From Nguyenibacter vanlangensis (GTDB lineage: Bacteria > Pseudomonadota > Alphaproteobacteria > Acetobacterales > Acetobacteraceae): a DNA stretch of 64,000 nt. The stretch spans positions 3,861,501-3,925,500 of the forward strand of contig NZ_CP152276.1 in the NCBI RefSeq assembly GCF_038719015.1, given 5' to 3'. Under the pieces are notes generated by a model that was not told where the DNA came from, made no database searches, and worked only from the letters and a program-made list of their open reading frames with translations. This document shows, piece after piece, positions 7,997 to 16,046 of this stretch (positions are counted from its first letter, which is position 1; the number at the start of each line of letters is the position of its first letter). The position numbers were made by a program, and so were the translations under genes.

Positions 7997-9447
7997 CAGG
8001 CTGTCGGGTTGGGTGCTGCGGTGGTGAGGCTGGAGGAGTTGACGGCGTTTACGCAGCCGTCAACCGCGCGATTCTTCGGCAATTATATGCGAGGGCGACG
8101 AGGGTCCATTCGGTTGCGGCGTTGGCGAGACCGCGGAGGTGGAAGCGGGTGAAGCCCATAGCGCTCTTGATGATGCCGAAGACCGGTTCGACGGTCTGCT
8201 TGCGTAAGGCGTAGAGGGCTTTTTCCGGGTCCTGTTGCAGTCTGGCCTTCATTTTCAGGCGCCATGGCTCGGTGATCCGGCGCGGTTCTTTGGGGGGTGG
8301 CTCTGGCCGGAAGTCATAGGGGCGCCGATCGACGGGACGCCCGATGGCGACCAGAGGGTCCACACCCCTGGCCTGCAACGCCTCGACGGCTTTGCGGCTG
8401 GCAAAGCCCGTATCGGCGAGGACGGTTCGTGGCAGGCCGATCCGCTCTTCCATACCCAGGATCGTATCGGCGAAGCTGGGCGCGTCTGCCGTGGTCGCGA
8501 CAACCCTATGTTCCAGGATCAACTGGCTGCCCTCGGCACAGACCACGGCCTGGGCGTTATAGGCTTGCCGGTATTCATGCGCGTCGGAACGGCGCATCAG
8601 CTTGCTGTCCGGATCGGTCAGATTGATCTGCCGGTCAGGGGGCGGTTCGTCGTCCGGCTCTTTCGGCGGGCGGCCGCATCGTCCCTGCTTCGCATCAAAG
8701 GCCGCCTTCTTGCGTTCGTATTCGGGCCGGGCGGCCTCGGCCCGCTCGCGGGCTTCCGCTTCCAGCCGCGCACAGGCTTCATCCAGCTTGGCCTTCAGGG
8801 TCTCCCGGCGGGCCAGTTCGTCCGGCAGGGCCTGGTTGTCCGTGTCGGTCGCATCCGCCGCCTCGGCCCGCTCCATCAGGCCGGCAATATCGGTGGCCAG
8901 CATCTCGCGCAGTTCTTTCGCGCGATCATAGCGAATGGAACGGTATTTCGAGGCGTTGGCATCGATCTTCGTGCCGTCGATCGACACCGTGCCAAGCCGC
9001 ACCAGCCCCATCTCGCGTGCCAACTCCAGCACGTGCAGGAACGCCGCCTCGATCGCCGCGCGGTTGCCGCGCCGGAACGTCGCGATCGTGTCGTGGTCAG
9101 GATGCAGGTTCGCCGCGACAAAGCGCATGCCGATGTCGCGATGCGTCGCCCGTTCGATCCGACGCGATGAGAATACGCCGTTCGCATAGGCGTAAATCAG
9201 CAGCCCCAGCATCAGGCGCGGATGATACTGCGCCTTGCCGCCCGTCCGCCGAGGTACTGAGAACGCCCCCAGCGGCACCCGCTCCACCGCCGCCACAATA
9301 AAATGCGCCACATCGTCCGCCGGCAGCCACGATTTCAGATCCGGCGGCAGAAGATACGGCTGCGATCGGTCAAACGGGATGAACCTGCTCATCCTCAATG
9401 CTTACCCCAGATCACCGAAAGCAGGTACCCCCCAACCCGACAGCCTG
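7997..9447 (-). mobile_element. IS1182-family insertion sequence, intact
   Basis: Terminal inverted repeats CAGGCTGTCGGGTTGGG (7997-8013) and its complement (9431-9447), 17 of 17 identical. Both ends are flanked by CTAG (7993-7996, 9448-9451), which reads as a 4-bp target duplication, although CTAG is itself a palindrome and could be counted as part of longer ends. Length 1451 bp. It carries one transposase gene on the minus strand and is inserted in the lipoprotein pseudogene next to a dispersed palindromic repeat. Confidence 0.85.
8049..9392 (-). CDS. IS1182-family transposase
   Basis: 447 residues from the ATG at 9392. The N-terminal domain (SRFIPFDRSQPYLLPPDLK) is typical of IS1182 transposases. 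The DDE catalytic domain shows VSIDGTKIDANASKY (first Asp), a charged coiled segment of about 70 residues (ERAEAADAT...KAAFDAKQGR), VLADTGFASRKAVE (second Asp) and KQTVEPVFGIIKSAMGF (catalytic Glu). Full length and without internal stops, so the element may be active. Confidence 0.93.
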   Translation of the reverse strand: MSRFIPFDRSQPYLLPPDLKSWLPADDVAHFIVAAVERVPLGAFSVPRRTGGKAQYHPRLMLGLLIYAYANGVFSSRRIERATHRDIGMRFVAANLHPDHDTIATFRRGNRAAIEAAFLHVLELAREMGLVRLGTVSIDGTKIDANASKYRSIRYDRAKELREMLATDIAGLMERAEAADATDTDNQALPDELARRETLKAKLDEACARLEAEARERAEAARPEYERKKAAFDAKQGRCGRPPKEPDDEPPPDRQINLTDPDSKLMRRSDAHEYRQAYNAQAVVCAEGSQLILEHRVVATTADAPSFADTILGMEERIGLPRTVLADTGFASRKAVEALQARGVDPLVAIGRPVDRRPYDFRPEPPPKEPRRITEPWRLKMKARLQQDPEKALYALRKQTVEPVFGIIKSAMGFTRFHLRGLANAATEWTLVALAYNCRRIARLTAA

Positions 9448-9465
9448 CTAGGTTGTTATTTTATC

Positions 9466-9512
9466 GAGCATCTTCACCCGTTCAAACGAGTCCGTTTGAA
9501 CGGGATCTGCTC
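9466..9512. repeat. Dispersed palindromic repeat, copy A
   Basis: Bounded by GAGCA and TGCTC, with a perfect internal stem CCCGTTCAAACG / CGTTTGAACGGG (9477-9488, 9493-9504) around AGTC. Forty of 45 bases match the copy at 23918-23962. CTAG occurs next to both ends of the stretch from the IS to this repeat, and removing IS plus repeat restores the host reading frame, so this repeat is itself an insertion. Confidence 0.7.
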
Positions 9513-9750
9513 TAGCCGTCCATGGCGGGGTCACGATCACGCGCGAAGCCACCGGCGACGGTCACGAAAACGCCGACCGGACCGTCAAGGCGATCGTCAA
9601 AAGAATGGTCGGATATTACCGGGACAATGGGTGGCTTTCCGCTCCGGCAGGCAGCGGCTGAATAGCAGCGGCTGAATCATCGTGAATGATCGACAGGGCA
9701 AGGGCCCGTCTCGGGATGGCGGAATTCCGACCGTTCGCGCGGCATGCCGC

Positions 9751-9792
9751 CTCCGAAATTCATGAGACGAATTCTCGTCATGAATTTCGGAG
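9751..9792. repeat. 15-bp-arm inverted repeat downstream of the pseudogene
   Basis: CTCCGAAATTCATGA (9751-9765) and its exact complement (9778-9792) flank a 12-base loop that contains GAATTC. It lies between the pseudogene end (9661) and the convergent SDR gene end (9830). It could act as a bidirectional terminator, but AT-rich palindromic design and lack of a U tract make a repeat-element origin equally likely. Nothing else is seen in 9662-9829. Confidence 0.5.
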
Positions 9793-9829
9793 ATCGGTCG
9801 GTCGTGGAGAGGCGGTTTTACATGGCCGT

Positions 9830-10720
9830 TCAGTCCTGCGCGACCTGAAGCTGCTCGAGGTCGGCGATCAACCCGGGTCCGGTCGGTTCCCATTCCAGCC
9901 GCCTGCGCGTGCGGACGCTGGAGGCGCGCATGTCGAGCGCCGCGAACATGGCGAACCGTCCGAAAAACGCCTGGGCCTCGTCGGGCGCGATGGACCGGAC
10001 CGGCAGGTCGAGGCGCCGGCCGATGGCGTGGACGATATCGCGCATCGTCACGCCTTCCTCGGCCACCGCGTGATATATCGCGCCGGATTCGGCCTTCTCG
10101 ATCGCCAGCCTGTAAAGACGGGCCACATCGCCGACATGCGCCGCCGGCCAGTGACTCGCGCCGTCGCCGACATAGGCGCAGGCGCCTTTCTCGCGAAATA
10201 TCGCGATGAGGGGCGTGATGAGGCCCTGCTTGGCCGTGTCATGAACCTGGGGAAGGCGCATGACCGAGGCGCGGACGCCCCGTGGGAGCAGCGCAAGCGC
10301 CGTCTGTTCGGAGACGCGCGGGAATGGGAAATCCGGCGGGATCTGGTCGTATTCGGTCGCAGCGCGACCCGGCTCGGCCAGTCCCGCCAATCCCCCCGTG
10401 ACGATGAGGGGCCTGGCGGAGCCGGCGAGCGTGGCGCCCAGGGCCTCGATGGCGCGACGATCCGTTTCGCAACTCGCCGCGAAATTCGACCAGTCATGGA
10501 CGAACGCCAGGTGGATGACGGCGTCCGAGGCTTCGGCCCCCGTGCGCAGGCTGTCGAGATCCGCGAGCGTGCCGCGCTGGATCTCGGCGCCGGCGGCGGC
10601 GAGGGCGTGGGCGCCTTCTTCGGAACGGGCCAGGCCGAGGACGTCATGCCCGGCGGCGATCAGCTCCCTGACCGTGGGAAGGCCGATGAATCCGGTGGCA
10701 CCGGTAACGAATACACGCAT
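9830..10720 (-). CDS. NAD(P)-dependent epimerase/reductase (extended SDR)
   Basis: 296 residues. The N-terminal Rossmann motif is VFVTGATGFIG (TGxxGxxG), followed by VIHLAFVHDWS and a central part resembling nucleoside-diphosphate-sugar epimerase-like reductases. The usual YxxxK catalytic pair is not obvious (the region reads AATEYDQIPPDFPF), so the substrate and even catalysis are uncertain. The start at 10720 follows GGGGAG by ~9 bases; a TTG at 10726 is less likely. It is divergent from an MmyB-type regulator at 10814, the usual arrangement for a regulated oxidoreductase. Confidence 0.8.
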   Translation of the reverse strand: MRVFVTGATGFIGLPTVRELIAAGHDVLGLARSEEGAHALAAAGAEIQRGTLADLDSLRTGAEASDAVIHLAFVHDWSNFAASCETDRRAIEALGATLAGSARPLIVTGGLAGLAEPGRAATEYDQIPPDFPFPRVSEQTALALLPRGVRASVMRLPQVHDTAKQGLITPLIAIFREKGACAYVGDGASHWPAAHVGDVARLYRLAIEKAESGAIYHAVAEEGVTMRDIVHAIGRRLDLPVRSIAPDEAQAFFGRFAMFAALDMRASSVRTRRRLEWEPTGPGLIADLEQLQVAQD

Positions 10721-10813
10721 GGGCAATGTCTCCCCGTTTCAGGCAGGACAAATCTCGTCCCGTGTCCTATGCTGGTAAAGTAGTGACGTTATCATATTAT
10801 AAAGAGTACCAGG

Positions 10814-11647
10814 ATGAGCTTGCATCCGGCCGGCGAGAAGCGCCTCGGCACGTATTTGAGGGACCGTCGGGCGAAGCTCGACCCGGCCGCCTTCGGCTTT
10901 CAGCCGGACCGCCGGCGCACCCCCGGCCTGCGCCGCGAGGAAGTCGCCCAGCGGGCCAATATCAGCCCGACCTGGTACACATGGCTCGAACAGGGGAGAG
11001 GCGGCACGCCGTCGGCGGACGTGCTGGACCGGATCGCCCGGGCGCTGATGCTGACCGATGTCGAGCGCGAGCATCTGTTCCTGCTCGGGCTGGGGCGGCC
11101 GCCGGAGGCGCGCTATCGCAAGAGCGACGGTGTTACGCCGCGCCTCCAGCGGGTGCTCGATGCGCTGGAGTCGAGCCCCGCAATCATCCGTACCGCGACA
11201 TGGGACGTGGTGGCCTGGAACAAGGCGGCGACCGTCATGCTGGGGGATTACGGCGCGCTGCCGCCGGCGCGGCGCAATATCCTGCGCACCCTCTTCCTCG
11301 ATCCGGGCGCCCGCGCGATGCAGCACGATTGGGAAAGCGTGGCGCGCTTCGTGATCGGGGCATTCCGGGTCGATGCGGCGCGCGGAGGGGCGGCGGAGGA
11401 GATCGCGCCTCTGGTGGATGAACTCTGCCGGCTCAGTCCCGAATTTCGGGCGATGTGGCGCGACAACGGCGTCAGCGCCGCGCCCGGCGAGATCGTCAAG
11501 CATATCCGCCATCCGCTTCTTGGGCCGTTCGCCTTCGAATATTCGGTTTTTTCGGTCGATGGGCGCCCGGACCTCACATTGGTCGTCTATAACCCGGCGA
11601 CGCCGGAAGATGCCGAAAAGATCAGGTTGCTGATGAAACGCGGCTGA
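10814..11647 (+). CDS. XRE-family regulator with MmyB-like ligand domain
   Basis: 277 residues. The N-terminal helix-turn-helix (about 30-75) has RRTPGLRREEVAQRANISPT followed by WYTWLEQGR, diagnostic of this group. The C-terminal MmyB-type domain (about 105-275) contains ATWDVVAWNKAA, LFLDPGAR, a WRD motif and HPLLGPFAFEYSVF. Family members commonly control a divergently transcribed SDR, here the gene ending at 10720; the 93-bp spacer contains an AT-rich stretch (TTATCATATTATAA) suited to a promoter/operator. The ligand is unknown. A degraded relative occurs at 60082-60378. Confidence 0.88.
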   Translation: MSLHPAGEKRLGTYLRDRRAKLDPAAFGFQPDRRRTPGLRREEVAQRANISPTWYTWLEQGRGGTPSADVLDRIARALMLTDVEREHLFLLGLGRPPEARYRKSDGVTPRLQRVLDALESSPAIIRTATWDVVAWNKAATVMLGDYGALPPARRNILRTLFLDPGARAMQHDWESVARFVIGAFRVDAARGGAAEEIAPLVDELCRLSPEFRAMWRDNGVSAAPGEIVKHIRHPLLGPFAFEYSVFSVDGRPDLTLVVYNPATPEDAEKIRLLMKRG

Positions 11648-11849
11648 TGATGCCGGGATCGTTCCGCGCTTTCGTTCGTGGTGCGCCGCCGGGTGCGTCG
11701 TCGCAATCATTCGTTACCCTGTCTGCTCTTCCTGTGCGGCCGGTCGATCTGCGAGGAAGGGAGAAACCGATGGAGGAGCGTTTCATGACGTCTGACGGCC
11801 TGTGTCCGGCGCGGCCCCGCCTGCGCGGCCGGGGTTGACGCGGCGCGCC

Positions 11850-13172
11850 ATGTCCAGGACGATCGTCATCGTCGGGGGTGGGGCGAGCGGCGCCCTGCTG
11901 GCGGTCCTTCTGGCGCGCCAGGCCGATCGCCCTGGCGTGGTGGTGGTCGAGCCGCGCGCGGAAATCGGACCCGGCCTTGCCTATTCGACGCGCAGCCCGG
12001 GGCATCTGCTGAATGTCCGCGCGGCGAACATGAGCGCGTTTCCCGACCGGCCGGACCATTTTCTGGACTGGCTGCGGCGGGACCATGATCCCGAGGCCGA
12101 TGGCGGCCTGTTCGCGCCGCGCATGGCATATGGGCGGTATCTGCGTTCGCTGGCGCAGGCGGCCGGCATCGTGCATTGCAGGACGATGGCGACGGCGGTG
12201 ACGGTGGAGGGCGATGCCGCCCGCCTGGTCCTGGCCGATGGAACGGTGCTGGGCGCGGACCATGTGGTGCTGGCATTGGGGCATTTTCCGCCGGTCGACC
12301 TGCCGCATGTCAGCGACGATGCCGTTGCGCGGCGGATCTATTATCGGGATCCGTGGGCGGACCATGCCCCTATGCCCGATCGGGACGCGCCGGTCGTCCT
12401 GATCGGCACCGGCCTGACGGCGGTGGACATGCTGCTGCGATTGCGCGAGGAGGGGCATCGGGGGCCGGTGACCATGATCTCTCGCCATGGGTTGCCGAGC
12501 CTTGGCCATATCCCTTGCGCGCCATGCGCGCAGGCGGCCATCCCGCCGGGGACCGCGCCGGCGGCTCGCGCCTATCTTCGGGCGTTGCATGCGGCATTGA
12601 GGGACGGCGTGGCCTGGCCCGCGGCGATCGACAGCCTGCGCGGCACCAGCAACCTGTTATGGGCCCGGCTGCCGCTCTCGGAGAAAATCCGCTTTCGGCG
12701 GCATCTCTTTCATCGTTGGAGCGTGGCGCGCCACCGTATGGCGCCGTCGGTCGCGGCACGGGTGGCGCATGACATGCAGCGTGGCACGCTTGCGATCCGC
12801 AGGGGACATGTCCATGCCCTGGCGGCCGGCGGGGATGGCGGCGTCCTGACGCTGCGGACCGCGCGGGGGACGGAGATCCTCGCGGCCTCGCGCGTCATCA
12901 ATTGCTCGGGGCCGGCGACCGATTACCGGCATGTCGGGTCCGCCCTTCTGCGCGGGTTGCTGCGTACCGGACAGGCGGTTCCCGGCGAGATGGGCGTGAC
13001 GCTGGCGACCGGGGCGGGCGGGGCCGTACGGGATGCGGCGGGGCATTGCTCGCCGGTCCTGTCCGCGATGGGGCCGATGCGGGCCGGCACCCTGTTCGAA
13101 ACGACGGCGATTCCCGAAATCCGGCAGCAGGCCGCCGAACTGGCGGCCCGGCTGGGCCGGGCATCATCGTGA
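11850..13172 (+). CDS. FAD-NAD(P)-binding oxidoreductase (HI0933/PF13454-like)
   Basis: 440 residues from the ATG at 11850, which directly precedes the FAD dinucleotide-binding motif IVIVGGGASGALLAVLLAR. Next come IGPGLAYSTRSPGHLLNVRA and FPDRPDHFLDWLRR, characteristic of the FAD-NAD(P)-binding family often annotated as hydroxyacylglutathione hydrolase-like or PF13454 proteins. A second nucleotide motif VVLIGTGLTAVDMLLRL lies near 180, and INCSGPATDYRHV near 350. Biochemical role unknown. No strong ribosome-binding site precedes 11850. It is convergent with the TetR gene downstream. Confidence 0.75.
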   Translation: MSRTIVIVGGGASGALLAVLLARQADRPGVVVVEPRAEIGPGLAYSTRSPGHLLNVRAANMSAFPDRPDHFLDWLRRDHDPEADGGLFAPRMAYGRYLRSLAQAAGIVHCRTMATAVTVEGDAARLVLADGTVLGADHVVLALGHFPPVDLPHVSDDAVARRIYYRDPWADHAPMPDRDAPVVLIGTGLTAVDMLLRLREEGHRGPVTMISRHGLPSLGHIPCAPCAQAAIPPGTAPAARAYLRALHAALRDGVAWPAAIDSLRGTSNLLWARLPLSEKIRFRRHLFHRWSVARHRMAPSVAARVAHDMQRGTLAIRRGHVHALAAGGDGGVLTLRTARGTEILAASRVINCSGPATDYRHVGSALLRGLLRTGQAVPGEMGVTLATGAGGAVRDAAGHCSPVLSAMGPMRAGTLFETTAIPEIRQQAAELAARLGRASS

Positions 13173-13210
13173 TCGCCGGCCACGGCGTGGGCGCTCTTGT
13201 TCCGGTGCCG

Positions 13211-13828
13211 CTATTCCGATGCCGCGCCGGCATGGCCCGCTGCGGTCCCGTCGAGCAGGGCGATGACGGGGGCGGCCATGGCGTCCAGCACGGCGCGTTC
13301 GGGGCGGAGGCGGGCCATGACGCGGATGCCCAGCACGAGCGCCAGCAGATGGCGGGCCAGGATGTCCGGGGCCAGCGGGGGGGCGATCGTGCCGTCGGCC
13401 TGGCCGGCCGCCACGCGATCGCGGAAGAAGGATTCGATCCAGTCCAGCCGGTCGGTCACCGCCTGGCGGCATTCGGGGTCATGGGGCGCGATCTCGAGCG
13501 CCGTGTTGACCACCAGGCAGCCCCGGCGGCGGGGATCGGCCAGCGATTCCGCGATGATCGCCTGGAAGAGTCCCATTATGGCCCGGCGCGGCGGCTGGCC
13601 GTCCGCCTGGGCGATGTAGCGGCGGACGGTGCCGTGTTCGGAATAATGCTGGAGCGCGCGGCGAAACAAGGCGCGCTTGTCGCCGAAGGCGTTGTAGAGG
13701 CTGGCGCCGGTGATCCCCATGCTGTCGGCCAGGTCGCGCACCGACGTTGCCTCATACCCCCGGGTCCAGAAGCAGTCGATCGCGGCCGCGAGCGCAGCGT
13801 CTTCGTCAAATTCCCTCGGCCTGGCCAT
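13211..13828 (-). CDS. TetR-family transcriptional repressor
   Basis: 205 residues beginning MARPREFDEDAALAAAIDCF, followed by a TetR helix-turn-helix (TSVRDLADSMGITGASLYNA then FGDKRALFRRAL). The C-terminal part contains RRRGCLVVNTALE, typical of the TetR_C_16/YfiR-like subgroup that senses small electrophiles or quinones. It is divergent from the glutathione S-transferase gene at 13964, with a palindrome at 13875-13888 between them. Most likely it represses that gene and itself. Confidence 0.88.
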   Translation of the reverse strand: MARPREFDEDAALAAAIDCFWTRGYEATSVRDLADSMGITGASLYNAFGDKRALFRRALQHYSEHGTVRRYIAQADGQPPRRAIMGLFQAIIAESLADPRRRGCLVVNTALEIAPHDPECRQAVTDRLDWIESFFRDRVAAGQADGTIAPPLAPDILARHLLALVLGIRVMARLRPERAVLDAMAAPVIALLDGTAAGHAGAASE

Positions 13829-13874
13829 GTGCGGCAATGCGCTCCGTTCCGGTTTTGTCTTTCTTGAATGGTTT

Positions 13875-13888
13875 TAGATCGATCGATA
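13875..13888. promoter_or_regulatory. Candidate TetR operator
   Basis: TAGATCGATCGATA is a near-perfect palindrome with core ATCGATCGAT (13878-13887). It is located 47 bp upstream of the TetR start and 76 bp upstream of the GST start. Form and place match operators of electrophile-sensing TetR proteins such as NemR; binding is inferred. Confidence 0.5.
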
Positions 13889-13963
13889 CAAAAAAGGCAA
13901 GGTTCCGGCGGGACCGGTCTTCGCCGGGTGTTGGAGTGCCCTGGTGGACTGCAAGGAGATGCT

Positions 13964-14692
13964 ATGATCCGGTTTTATTTCCATCCCACGCCCAATCCGG
14001 CCAAAATCGCCCTGTTCCTGGAAGAGACGGGCCTGGAATACGAACTGGTGCCCGTCGATACCCGCAAGGGGGAGCAGCACGATCCGGCCTTCCTGGCGAT
14101 CAATCCCAACGGCAAGGTGCCGGCGATCGTCGATACGGACGGTCCCGGCGGAAAGCCGGCGCGGGTGTTCGATTCCAATGCCATCCTGCTCTATCTGGCG
14201 GAAAAGACCGGGCGGTTCCTGGGGGATGCCGAGGATCGGCCGGATTTGCTGTCCTGGCTGTTCTTCATCGCGACGGGGGTCGGGCCGTTTTCCGGCCAGG
14301 CGGTGCATTTCCAGCATCACGCGCCGGACAGGCTGGAGTACGCGGTCAATCGCTATCGCCGGGAGATCGCGCGGCATTACCGCGTGCTGGACCTGCATCT
14401 GGCCGGCCGCGACTATCTGGTGGGGGGCGGCTATACGATCGTGGACATGGCGGCCTGGGGCTGGATCCGCATGGCGTCGCGGGTGCTGGCGGTGCAGGAC
14501 GATCCGCTGGGGCCCTTTCCCAATCTGCGGCGGTGGTTCCTGACCGTCGATGCCCGGCCGGCGGCGGCGCGGGCGCGGCAGGTGGGGCAGGGGCATGATT
14601 TCAAGACGGAAATCGACGAGGCGGCGCGGCGCGCGCTGTTTCCTTCGAATTATCCGGCGGATGATCCGGCAGATGATCCGGCGGGTGCGTGA
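13964..14692 (+). CDS. Glutathione S-transferase family protein
   Basis: 242 residues. The N-terminal thioredoxin-like domain opens MIRFYFHPTPNPAKIALFLE, with the cis-proline segment NPNGKVPAIVD and the SNAILLYLAEK motif that contacts the glutathione gamma-glutamyl group. The all-helical C-terminal domain (about 95-215) includes YTIVDMAAWGW. It resembles the YfcG/Ure2-type nu-class. AAGGAG stands 8 bases before the ATG. The tail has a DDPADDPAG repeat. Divergent from a TetR repressor, it likely serves in inducible detoxification of electrophiles. Confidence 0.9.
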   Translation: MIRFYFHPTPNPAKIALFLEETGLEYELVPVDTRKGEQHDPAFLAINPNGKVPAIVDTDGPGGKPARVFDSNAILLYLAEKTGRFLGDAEDRPDLLSWLFFIATGVGPFSGQAVHFQHHAPDRLEYAVNRYRREIARHYRVLDLHLAGRDYLVGGGYTIVDMAAWGWIRMASRVLAVQDDPLGPFPNLRRWFLTVDARPAAARARQVGQGHDFKTEIDEAARRALFPSNYPADDPADDPAGA

Positions 14693-14957
14693 CGGAGGGG
14701 GCGGTGATCAGTCGCCGGCGGTGCGTCCCGCGGTGAGTGAGGCGGGCAAGGCGGTGCTGTTCGGGCAGAGGGCACCGGAATCGAAGGAGGCGGGGACCTG
14801 AAGGCCGCAACCCGAACGCCGGACGGGCTGCCGCGTTGTTGCGGCACGTCGCGCGCGGGTTTGCGCAGGATCAAGGCGGGGCGGGCCGGGCACGCGTAGA
14901 GGCGTGCATTGTCGAAGCGGCGGGAGCCGCGCGGCGATCAACTGGCGGAGCGATGTC

Positions 14958-15998
14958 ATGAAGGCGTTCGTCTATAACGGTCCTGGCCGGATGGCGGTCG
15001 AGGAGCGGCCTGTCCCCGAGATCCGCGATCCGGGCGATGCGGTGGTGCGGATGACCAAGACCACGATCTGCGGCACCGACCTGCATATCCTCAAGGGCGA
15101 TGTGCCGACCTGTCTGCCCGGTACGGTCCTGGGGCATGAAGGGATCGGGCTGGTGGAGAAAGTCGGCGCGGCGGTGACGGCGTTCAGGCCGGGCGACCGG
15201 GTGCTGATCTCGTGCATCTCGTCCTGCGGCAGATGCGCCTATTGCCGGCGGGGCATGTTCTCGCACTGCACGACGGGGGGCTGGGTGCTGGGGAACCGGA
15301 TCGACGGCACGCAGGCCGAGTTCGTGCGCACGCCCCATGCCGATACCAGCCTCTATCCGCTGCCGGACGGGGTGGACGAGGAGGCGCTGGTGATGCTGAG
15401 CGACATCCTGCCGACCGGGTTCGAATGCGGGGTGCTGAACGGCAAGGTGGCGCCGGGGAGCACGGTCGCGATCGTCGGGGCCGGGCCGATCGGCATCGCC
15501 GCGCTGCTGACGGCGCAGCTTTATGCGCCCGCCCGGATCATCATGATCGACCTGGATGCGAACCGGCTGCAGACCGCGCTGCAATTCGGCGCGACGGACG
15601 TGGTCGATAGCGGCCGGGGCGACGCCGTCGCGACCGTGATGGCGCTGACCGAGGGGCTGGGGGTCGATACGGCGGTCGAGGCGGTCGGCATTCCCGCGAC
15701 GTTCGAACTCTGCGAGGCGATCATCGGCGCCGGGGGGACCATCGCCAATGTCGGCGTGCACGGGACGAAGGTCGACCTGCACCTGGAACGCCTGTGGGAT
15801 AGGAACATCACCATCACCACCCGGCTGGTCGATACGGTCACCACGCCCATGCTGCTGAAGAGCGTGGCGTCGCGGCGGATCGATCCGGCGCGGCTGGTGA
15901 CGCATCGCTTCACCTTCGACAGGATCCTGGATGCCTATGCGGTGTTCGGCCATGCGGCGGAGGAAAAGGCGATGAAGGTGGTGATCTCGGCCGCCTGA
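14958..15998 (+). CDS. Zinc-dependent alcohol dehydrogenase (MDR family)
   Basis: 346 residues. Catalytic-zinc residues lie in TTICGTDLHIL (Cys near 38) and GHEGIGLVEKVG (His-Glu). The structural-zinc loop CGRCAYCRRGMFSHC is complete. The Rossmann motif VAIVGAGPIGIAALL lies near 170. Overall it resembles the threonine/sorbitol-dehydrogenase-like and isopropanol-dehydrogenase group that oxidises secondary alcohols. GGAG lies about 7 bases upstream of the chosen ATG; an in-frame ATG at 14904 lacks one. The 265-bp gap before it (14693-14957) shows no gene. Confidence 0.88.
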   Translation: MKAFVYNGPGRMAVEERPVPEIRDPGDAVVRMTKTTICGTDLHILKGDVPTCLPGTVLGHEGIGLVEKVGAAVTAFRPGDRVLISCISSCGRCAYCRRGMFSHCTTGGWVLGNRIDGTQAEFVRTPHADTSLYPLPDGVDEEALVMLSDILPTGFECGVLNGKVAPGSTVAIVGAGPIGIAALLTAQLYAPARIIMIDLDANRLQTALQFGATDVVDSGRGDAVATVMALTEGLGVDTAVEAVGIPATFELCEAIIGAGGTIANVGVHGTKVDLHLERLWDRNITITTRLVDTVTTPMLLKSVASRRIDPARLVTHRFTFDRILDAYAVFGHAAEEKAMKVVISAA

Positions 15999-16046
15999 CG
16001 CGGGGTCCGGGGACGGTGTCGCTGGAGCTGGCTCGGTGGCCGCGGC

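Larger units (their letters stand above)
7392..9661 (+). pseudogene. DUF4410-like lipoprotein gene broken by frameshift and insertions
   Basis: The N-terminal part has a lipoprotein signal (GGALIVLSGCAGAH) and runs to ~7755. One extra C at ~7755 (tcccgg where tccgg restores LQSGNAWTR) shifts the frame. A 60-bp insert occupies 7774-7833. Reading then resumes with TLVGFGAGKSCLQAHVMLVD, parallel to the intact paralogue at 3416-4111. At 7993 the frame is cut by an IS plus a palindromic repeat, and it resumes at 9512 with AVHGGVTITREATG and ends YYRDNGWLSAPAGSG at 9661. Joining CTAG at 7993 directly to CTAG at 9512 gives an uninterrupted IGLAVHGG. Non-functional as it stands. Confidence 0.85.
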
